Shown here: piece after piece, positions 58,393 through 64,000 of the stretch
Layout: each line of letters starts with the position of its first letter
How positions within the stretch are numbered: position 1 is the first letter of the stretch
Assembly (NCBI RefSeq): GCF_009749395.1
Contig: NZ_WBIR01000018.1
Location: 34,708 to 98,707 of the forward strand
Source of the DNA: Agromyces salentinus
Lineage (GTDB): Bacteria > Actinomycetota > Actinomycetes > Actinomycetales > Microbacteriaceae
Reading direction: 5' to 3'
DNA: 64,000 nucleotides
Notes under the pieces: model-generated
The model's input: only the letters and a program-made list of their open reading frames with translations
The model's database searches: none
Told to the model about the DNA's origin: nothing
Made by a program: the position numbers and the translations under genes

Positions 58393-59403
58393 GTGCCTGA
58401 AACCTCCTCCGCGCGTATCGGCGTGCTCCTCCCCCGCGATCTGCCCATCGACCAACTGCTGCCGTACGCGCGCCGGGCCGACGAGCTCGGCTTCGACGAG
58501 CTCTGGCTCGTCGAGGACCTCGGGTTCCGCAGCGGCATCGCCCAGGCCGGCGCGGTGCTCGCGGCGACCGAGCGCATCACGGTCGGCGTGGGCATCCTGC
58601 CCGCGGGCGCCCGTAACGCGGCCTTCTCGGCGATGGAGATCGGCACCCTCGGCCAGCTCTTCCCGAACCGCTTCATCGCCGGCATCGGCCACGGCATGCC
58701 CGTCTGGATGCGACAGATCGGCGCGTGGCCCGCGAGCCCCCTGACCCTCCTCGCCGAGTACACGACAGCCGTGCGCGCACTGCTGCGCGGGGAGGCGGGT
58801 CCGGCTGCCGGGCGGTACGTGAACGTGGAGGGCGTCGTGCTCGACGAGCTCCCGGCGAGCGTCCCGCCGGTGCTGCTCGGCGTGCGCGGACCGAAGTCGC
58901 TCGCGGTCGCCGGGGCGGTCGCCGACGGCGTCGTGCTCGCCGAGCCCGCGGCGCCTCCGTACATCGCCGCCGCGCGCGGGCACGTCCGCGCGGGGGCAGC
59001 GGGCCACGCCGGCACGGCGGCGGCCGTCGCGGCCGGGACGACCGGGCCCAACGTCACGACCTACGACGTCGCGGCCGTGCGCGAGGATGCCGCCACCGCC
59101 ATCGCCCGCGTGCGCCCCGGGCTCGCTTGGATCGGCGAGCCCGACTGGGCGCCGCACCTGGTCGGCCTGCCCTTCGCGGAAGAGCTCGCGCGCCTCCGCC
59201 AGCAGTGCAGCGGACCCGACGAGTTCGCCACCCGGCTGCCCGACGAGTGGGTCGCCGAGCTCGCCCTGGCCGGGACATCCGCCCAGGTGCGCGAGCGCAT
59301 CGCCGACCGGCACGAGGCGGGTGCGACGACCGTGGTGCTCACGCCCGTCGGCGACGACCGGCTCGGCGAGCTCGAGCGACTCGCGGAGGTGCTGCCCGGC
59401 TGA
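58393..59403 (+). CDS. LLM-class flavin-dependent oxidoreductase
   Basis: 336 aa bacterial luciferase-like TIM barrel. IGVLLPRDLPIDQLLPYARRADELGFDELWLVEDL, TERITVGVGILPAGARNAAFSAMEIGTLGQLFPNRFIAGIGHG and VPPVLLGVRGPKSLAVAGAVADGVVL are characteristic. The cis-peptide and cofactor loop pattern is shared by FMN and F420 users, so the cofactor is undecided. Start GTG 58393 with GGGAGGA upstream. Divergent from prpB with a 99-bp gap. Substrate unknown. Confidence 0.88.
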   Translation: MPETSSARIGVLLPRDLPIDQLLPYARRADELGFDELWLVEDLGFRSGIAQAGAVLAATERITVGVGILPAGARNAAFSAMEIGTLGQLFPNRFIAGIGHGMPVWMRQIGAWPASPLTLLAEYTTAVRALLRGEAGPAAGRYVNVEGVVLDELPASVPPVLLGVRGPKSLAVAGAVADGVVLAEPAAPPYIAAARGHVRAGAAGHAGTAAAVAAGTTGPNVTTYDVAAVREDAATAIARVRPGLAWIGEPDWAPHLVGLPFAEELARLRQQCSGPDEFATRLPDEWVAELALAGTSAQVRERIADRHEAGATTVVLTPVGDDRLGELERLAEVLPG

Positions 59404-59465
59404 GGCCGGGTCGACCGCCGCCCTCGTCGAAGGGCGGAGGCCGGCCGGGCCCAGCCGGGCCTCGT

Positions 59466-59552
59466 GTCTGCCGGATTCGGAGATCTCGGCGACACGCCGC
59501 ACCACGAGGTGCTGGCGACGGCGTGTCGGCAGGAACTCCGAATCCGGCAGAC
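59466..59552. repeat. Intergenic nested inverted repeat (element E)
   Basis: Perfect 17-bp outer arms GTCTGCCGGATTCGGAG (59466-59482) and its complement (59536-59552), perfect 10-bp inner arms CGACACGCCG (59490-59499) and CGGCGTGTCG (59519-59528), and a central CACC/GGTG. It almost fills the 160-bp gap between the convergent flavin oxidoreductase and galM genes, so it may end both transcripts. Confidence 0.85.
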
Positions 59553-59563
59553 GGGCGAGGGCG

Positions 59564-60478
59564 TCAGATCGCGAAGATCGTCCACCCCGCGGATGCCGCG
59601 GCGCCGGGCTCCAGCACGATGAGGTCGGTGCCCGAGTTGAACGCATCCGGCGGGCAGGTCATCGGTTCGACCGCGAGGCCCGAACGACCGCTGCCGTCAG
59701 CCGTGTGGATCTGCACCCACGGGCAGTCGGCCGCCCACGACATGCCGACGCCGCGTCCGTCCGTATCCGTGAGCCGGGCCCGCACGAGGCCGTCCTCACC
59801 GAAGGCGAGCCCCGTGAAGGCGTGGTCGATCTCGGTGGATCCGATGCGTCGCGGCATCCGGTAGTCGAACGAGTCGCCGTCCCGTGCCTCGGCGACCGGC
59901 GTCGCGCCGGTCGGGACGAGCCGGTCGGGCGTCACCTCGAGCACGACCTCGGCGGGCAGCTCGAGGGCCCAGTCGTCGACCGAGCCCGCGCCCGCCACGA
60001 GGTACGGGTGCGGGCCGGTGCCGAAGGGCGCGGCATCCGGGCCGGTGTTCGTGGCCGTGACGTTCGTGTGCAGCCCCGACTCGTCGAGGCGGAACTCGAC
60101 CTCGACGAGGATGCGGTGCGGGTAGCCCGTCTGCGCCTCGATGGTCGCCGCGAGCACGACCCGTGCGCTCTCGCGGAGCACCGGCTCGAAGTCGAGCCAC
60201 GCCGCGAGGCCGTGCAGGGCATGGCCTCGCGCGGGCTCGGTGAGCGGCAGCTGCTGCTCGACGCCGCCGAAGTGGTACCGGCCGTCGACCACGCGGTTGG
60301 GCCACGGCGCGAGCGTGACCCCGCGGTACGCCGGACGCACCTCGTCGGCCTCGAACGGGACGACGAGGTCGCGGCCCTCGTACGTCAGCGACCGGAGCGA
60401 GGCTCCGATGCTCGCGATGGTCGCCGCGTACCCGTGCGCGGCGATCTCGTGCTGGTATCCCGACAGCGCGTTGCCCAC
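59564..60478 (-). CDS. Aldose 1-epimerase (GalM-like)
   Basis: 304 aa. GTG start at 60478, two bases after the araA stop. The fold signatures APWPNRVVDGRY, ARGHALHG (His), GTGPHPYL (His) and AVEPMTCPPDAFNSG (catalytic Glu) are all in place. It interconverts sugar anomers, here most likely of L-arabinose for the isomerase, judging by its place at the end of the araD-araB-araA operon. It belongs to the shorter bacterial mutarotase branch. Confidence 0.9.
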   Translation of the reverse strand: MGNALSGYQHEIAAHGYAATIASIGASLRSLTYEGRDLVVPFEADEVRPAYRGVTLAPWPNRVVDGRYHFGGVEQQLPLTEPARGHALHGLAAWLDFEPVLRESARVVLAATIEAQTGYPHRILVEVEFRLDESGLHTNVTATNTGPDAAPFGTGPHPYLVAGAGSVDDWALELPAEVVLEVTPDRLVPTGATPVAEARDGDSFDYRMPRRIGSTEIDHAFTGLAFGEDGLVRARLTDTDGRGVGMSWAADCPWVQIHTADGSGRSGLAVEPMTCPPDAFNSGTDLIVLEPGAAASAGWTIFAI

Positions 60479-60480
60479 GG

Positions 60481-62004
60481 CTAGAGTCCCTGCGCGAGGC
60501 GGTAGTACGCCTGGTTCCAGCGCACCTCGCGCTGGAAGTCGGGCAGCGTCGTCGACTCGTCGATGACGAGCAGCTCGACGCCGGCCATCTCGGCGAAGTC
60601 GCGGAACACCTCGATGCCGACCGCGGTCGACATGACGGTGTGGTGGGCGGCACCGGCCGTGAGCCACGCCGCGGCGCTCGTGCGGAAGTCGGGGGCCGGC
60701 TTCCAGACGGCCCGGCCCACGGGCAGCTTCGGCAGCGACTCGCGCGGCGCGACGTTCTCGACGACGTTCGCGGTGAGGCGGAAGCGGTCGCGCATGTCGC
60801 TCATGGCGACCACGACGGCGGGCCCGGCGTCGGCCGTGAAGACCAGGCGCACGGGGTCGTCCTTGCCGCCGATGCCGAGCGGGTGCACCTCGAGCGTGGG
60901 CTTCGCGGTCGTGAGCGAGGGCGAGACCTCGAGCATGTGCGCGCCGAGGATGAGCTCGTCGCCGGGCGTCATGTCGTAGGTGTAGTCCTCCATGAGGCTC
61001 GCGCCGCCGGGCAGGCCCGCACCCATGACGTTCGCGATGCGCACGAGCACGGCCGTCTTCCAGTCACCCTCGGCGCCGAAGCCGTAACCCTCGGCCATGA
61101 GGCGCTGCACGGCGAGGCCGGGCAGCTGCTTCAGGGCACCGAGGTCCTCGAAGGACGTCGTGAACGCGCCGAACCCGCCCTCCTCGAGGAACGAGCGGAG
61201 GCCGAGCTCGATCGCGGCGCCGTCGCGCAGCGACTGGTGGCGCTCGCCGCCCTGCCGCAGTTCGGGCACGACGTCGTACTCGTTCTCGTAGACGGCGACG
61301 AGCTCGTCGATCTCGGCCTCGGATGCCGCGGCCACCGCCTCGGCGAGCTCGTTGACGCCCCACGTGTTGACCTGCACGCCGAAGCGCAGCTCCGCCTCGG
61401 TCTTGTCGCCCTCGGTCACGGCGACGTAGCGCATGTTGTCGCCGAAGCGCGCGAGCTTGAGGTCGCGGGATGCCGCGAGGCCGGCCGCGGCACGCTGCCA
61501 GGTGCCGAGCTGCTGCTGCACGACCGGGTCGCTCGCGTGGCCGACGATGGTCTTGCGGGGCACGCCGAGGCGGGTCTGGATGTACCCGAACTCGCGGTCG
61601 CCGTGCGCCGCCTGGTTCAGGTTCATGAAGTCGAAGTCGATGTCCGCCCAGGGCAGCTCGACGTTGGCCTGCGTGTGCAGGTGCGCGAGCGGCTTCTGCA
61701 GCGCGTCGAGGCCCGCGATCCACATCTTCGCGGGGCTGAACGTATGCATCCAGGCGACGACGCCGATGACGTTCTGGGCGGCGTTGGCCTCGAGCATGAC
61801 CTTCTTGATCGCGGCCGAGTCGGTGAGCACGGGCAGCCAGACCACCTTCACCGGCACGTCGGATGCCGCGTCGAGCGTCTCGGCGATCGCCTGCGACTGC
61901 TCGGCGACCTGCGCGAGCGTCTCGGGGCCGTAGAGGTGCTGGCTGCCCGTGAGGAACCAGACCTCGTACTGGTCGAGCGAGGTCGTGAGCGGCGTGGGGG
62001 TCAT
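60481..62004 (-). CDS. araA: L-arabinose isomerase
   Basis: 507 aa, full length. [16 protein letters not shown] opens the chain as in Ara[17 protein letters not shown] and [20 protein letters not shown] are highly characteristic, metal-site residues lie in [30 protein letters not shown] and [12 protein letters not shown], and the late [14 protein letters not shown] carries the histidine pair. Converts L-arabinose to L-ribulose. AAGGAG precedes the ATG at 62004; 109 bp separate it from the kinase gene, with no clear promoter. Confidence 0.97.
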   Translation of the reverse strand: MTPTPLTTSLDQYEVWFLTGSQHLYGPETLAQVAEQSQAIAETLDAASDVPVKVVWLPVLTDSAAIKKVMLEANAAQNVIGVVAWMHTFSPAKMWIAGLDALQKPLAHLHTQANVELPWADIDFDFMNLNQAAHGDREFGYIQTRLGVPRKTIVGHASDPVVQQQLGTWQRAAAGLAASRDLKLARFGDNMRYVAVTEGDKTEAELRFGVQVNTWGVNELAEAVAAASEAEIDELVAVYENEYDVVPELRQGGERHQSLRDGAAIELGLRSFLEEGGFGAFTTSFEDLGALKQLPGLAVQRLMAEGYGFGAEGDWKTAVLVRIANVMGAGLPGGASLMEDYTYDMTPGDELILGAHMLEVSPSLTTAKPTLEVHPLGIGGKDDPVRLVFTADAGPAVVVAMSDMRDRFRLTANVVENVAPRESLPKLPVGRAVWKPAPDFRTSAAAWLTAGAAHHTVMSTAVGIEVFRDFAEMAGVELLVIDESTTLPDFQREVRWNQAYYRLAQGL

Positions 62005-62113
62005 GCGGGTCTCCTTCGGTGCGGGTCGTGCTGGGTTCGTGTGGTCTTGTGCGGCGTCGTGCTGCGAGGGGTGCGGTGCGAGCGGATGCCGCGTGCGCGG
62101 CGCTCCCCTCGGG

Positions 62114-63769
62114 TCAGAGCGCCTCGACGGCCGCGGCCTCGGCGGCGAGGCCGGCCCGGTAGCGCTCGAGGTAGGCGGCGAAGCCGGCGACATCCGCGGG
62201 GTCGGGGGTGACGGTCTCGACCTCGGCGTCCGCGAAGACGCTGTCGCGCAGGTAGGTGTCGAGGTCGGTGCCCGCGGGCGCCGAGAGGTAGGAGGCGAGC
62301 ACCGCAATGCCCCAGGCTCCACCCTCGGACGCGGTCTCGCCGACGGCCACGGGCGCGTCGAGCGAGCCGGCGAGGAAGCGCTGCGCGACGCCCGCCGTGC
62401 GGAACATGCCGCCGTGCGCGAACATGCGGTCGAGCTCGACGCCCTCGCCCGCGAGCACCCGCATGCCGAGCGCGAGCGTGCCGAACACGCCGTACAGCTG
62501 GGCGCGCATGAAGTTCGGCAGCGTGAGCCGGCTGTCGGGCGTGCGGACGACGAGCGGGCGACCTTCACTGAGGCCCGCGATCGGCTCGCCCGCGAGGTGG
62601 TTGTAGGCGAGCAGTCCGCCGGCGTCGGGCTCACCCTCGAGCGCGGCACGGAACAGCACGTCGAAGGCCGTGTCGGTGTCGACCGGGCTGCCCGAGGCGG
62701 CACCGAACTGCGCGAAGAGCCCGACCCACGCGGCCAGTTCGCTCGCACCGTTGTTGCAGTGCACCATCGCGACGGGGTCGCCCGCGGGCGTCGTCACGAG
62801 GTCGAGCTCGTGATGCGCGTGCTCGAGCGGGCGCTCGAGCACGACCATCGCGAAGATGCTCGTCCCGGCGCTGACGTTGCCGGTGCGCGGGGCGACCGAG
62901 TTCGTCGCGACCATGCCCGTGCCGGCGTCGCCCTCGGGCGGGCAGAACGGGGCGCCGGGCTGCAGGCCGCCGGTCGGATCGAGCAGGGCCGCGCCGGCCG
63001 CCGTGAGGACGCCGGCGGGCACGCCCGCGTCGAGCACCTCGGGCAGCAGGTCGAGCAGCGGGCGCGGCGCGCGGTCGCCGACGAGCGAGTCGTAGGAGTC
63101 GACCAGGCCCGCGTCGTAGCCGTGGGTGGCGGCGTCGATCGGGTCCGTGCTGATCGGGAACATGCCCGACGCGTCGCCCACGCCCAGCACCTTGCGGTCG
63201 GTGAGGCGCCAGTGCACGTACCCGGCGAGGGTCGTCACGAAGCGGATGTCGGGGACGTGCGCCTCCCCGTCGAGGATCGCCTGGTGCAGGTGCGCGATCG
63301 ACCAGCGCAGCGGGATGTTGACGCCGAAGCGCTCGCTGAGCTCTGCGGATGCCGCGCCCGTGGAGGTGTTGCGCCAGGTGCGGAACGGCACGAGCAGCTC
63401 GTCGGCCGCGTCGAACGCGAGGTAGCCGTGCATCATCGCCGAGACGCCGATCGCGCCGAAGGTCTGCGGCGTCGCGTCGTGGCGGCGCCGCACGTCGGCG
63501 ATGAGGTCCGCGTACGCGGCCTGCAGGCCCGACCAGACGTCCTCGAGGGAGTAGGTCCAGACGCGGTCCTCGAACCGGTTCTCCCACTCGTGGCTGCCGA
63601 CGGCAAGCACGTTCGTGGGGTCGGCCGAGTCGACGAGGCAGGCCTTGATGCGGGTCGAGCCGAGCTCGATGCCGAGCGACGTGCGACCCTCGAGGATCGC
63701 CGTGCGCGCGGCATCCGTCGTCGCATGCGCCTGTGCGTCGTCCGTCTGCTGGGTGGTGGGCTCGCTCAT
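62114..63769 (-). CDS. araB: Ribulokinase-type FGGY carbohydrate kinase
   Basis: 551 aa FGGY kinase. N-domain [16 protein letters not shown] (phosphate loop 1), catalytic Asp region [18 protein letters not shown], and C-domain [45 protein letters not shown] with the adenosine loop. A ~25-residue Thr/Ala-rich N-terminal tail is present. Located between araD and araA, it should phosphorylate L-ribulose to L-ribulose 5-phosphate. Start ATG 63769 overlaps the araD stop by 4 bp, with GGAAGGAAG upstream inside araD. Confidence 0.92.
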   Translation of the reverse strand: MSEPTTQQTDDAQAHATTDAARTAILEGRTSLGIELGSTRIKACLVDSADPTNVLAVGSHEWENRFEDRVWTYSLEDVWSGLQAAYADLIADVRRRHDATPQTFGAIGVSAMMHGYLAFDAADELLVPFRTWRNTSTGAASAELSERFGVNIPLRWSIAHLHQAILDGEAHVPDIRFVTTLAGYVHWRLTDRKVLGVGDASGMFPISTDPIDAATHGYDAGLVDSYDSLVGDRAPRPLLDLLPEVLDAGVPAGVLTAAGAALLDPTGGLQPGAPFCPPEGDAGTGMVATNSVAPRTGNVSAGTSIFAMVVLERPLEHAHHELDLVTTPAGDPVAMVHCNNGASELAAWVGLFAQFGAASGSPVDTDTAFDVLFRAALEGEPDAGGLLAYNHLAGEPIAGLSEGRPLVVRTPDSRLTLPNFMRAQLYGVFGTLALGMRVLAGEGVELDRMFAHGGMFRTAGVAQRFLAGSLDAPVAVGETASEGGAWGIAVLASYLSAPAGTDLDTYLRDSVFADAEVETVTPDPADVAGFAAYLERYRAGLAAEAAAVEAL

Positions 63770-64000
63770 GCGGTGGCTTCCTTCCGGCGGGTGTCGTTCG
63801 CCTGTCCGTAGACGTTCTGGTAGCGGTCGTACAACCAGTCGATCGCGTCCTGCGGGATCGGGACCAACGGGCCCGCCTCACGAGCCAGGTGCACCGTGCG
63901 GGCGACATCCTCGACCATCACCGCAGCCTTGACCGCGTCCTTGGCCGACGCGCCGATCGTGAACGGCCCATGATTGGCCATCAACACCGCACGGCTGCGG
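63766..64000 (-). CDS. araD: L-ribulose-5-phosphate 4-epimerase, C-terminal part (cut by window edge)
   Basis: The frame is open to the last base of the window; the visible ~77 residues are the C-terminal third. RAVLMANHGPFTIGASAKDAVKAAVMVEDVARTVHLA includes the metal-ligand His of NHGPF, and PIPQDAIDWLYDRYQNVYGQ is the class II aldolase/epimerase end. It produces D-xylulose 5-phosphate from L-ribulose 5-phosphate. First visible gene of the ara operon; its promoter and any AraR regulator lie beyond the window. Confidence 0.92.
   Translation of the reverse strand, partial: RSRAVLMANHGPFTIGASAKDAVKAAVMVEDVARTVHLAREAGPLVPIPQDAIDWLYDRYQNVYGQANDTRRKEATA

Noticed and set aside
1..64000. tRNA, rRNA, riboswitch or known ncRNA genes
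   Set aside because: I looked for cloverleaf ends, conserved rRNA segments and common riboswitch cores in the intergenic regions and saw none; covariance-model searches would be needed to exclude small RNAs.

Overview
The window reads as chromosome of a high-GC actinobacterium, most likely Microbacteriaceae (Agromyces-like). This is inferred from four things. Third codon positions are almost all G or C. Many genes appear leaderless, with a TANNNT-type -10 box 6-7 nt before ATG or GTG. The heptamer GGATGCC is very common. An ectoine-type diaminobutyrate aminotransferase (EctB) stands without ectA or ectC, which fits a family whose peptidoglycan contains 2,4-diaminobutyrate. I see no rRNA, tRNA, CRISPR, phage or insertion sequence.

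Layout. 1-9.2 kb: end of an epoxide hydrolase, an unknown protein, a GNAT enzyme, a metallo-hydrolase, two alpha/beta hydrolases, a large LAL-type LuxR regulator and an ABC-F ATPase. 9.5-13.1 kb: a Tat-exported GH95 fucosidase with two discoidin domains spliced into it. 13.2-15.1 kb: a second ABC-F gene behind a leaderless seven-codon leader ORF and a 185-nt leader, which looks like a translation attenuator. 15.2-17.3 kb: a flavoprotein oxidase and a hydrolase. 17.5-24.2 kb: an L-fucose-type oxidative pathway (lactonase, FAH hydrolase, SDR, mutarotase in one overlapping operon; a GntR regulator; an aldose dehydrogenase), plus an MDR/SDR pair.

24.2-36.8 kb: one long minus-strand operon. It starts with a sugar ABC transporter, then an enolase-superfamily dehydratase, a metallo-beta-lactamase-fold hydrolase, a Gfo/Idh dehydrogenase, a CoA-transferase, a solute-binding-protein homologue without signal peptide, a crotonase, an FAH-type dehydratase and a 2-oxoglutarate-semialdehyde-type dehydrogenase. 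The core reads as a Weimberg-like route from a sugar to 2-oxoglutarate; the three middle genes do not fit any pathway I know. A divergent FadR-type regulator and an exported beta-helix protein (37.8-39.8 kb) share a 14-bp palindromic operator with it.

40-47.6 kb: a DUF5937 regulator with a cupin gene, DUF4287, GNAT, a toroid (prenyltransferase-like) protein, an SGNH hydrolase, a SufS/SufU pair and EctB. 47.6-59.5 kb: a 139-bp-period duplication of a palindromic element, a resolvase-fold protein lacking the catalytic serine, several MarR/TetR regulators sitting beside clear palindromic operators and their target genes, a glycosyltransferase, a GAP-family membrane protein, PrpB and a flavin-dependent oxidoreductase. 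59.5-64 kb: the L-arabinose operon araD-araB-araA-galM, with araD cut by the window edge.

Together the region is a plant-polysaccharide utilisation zone (fucose, arabinose and an unidentified sugar or sugar acid). It is interleaved with small detoxification and regulation modules and with several intergenic inverted-repeat elements of shared architecture.
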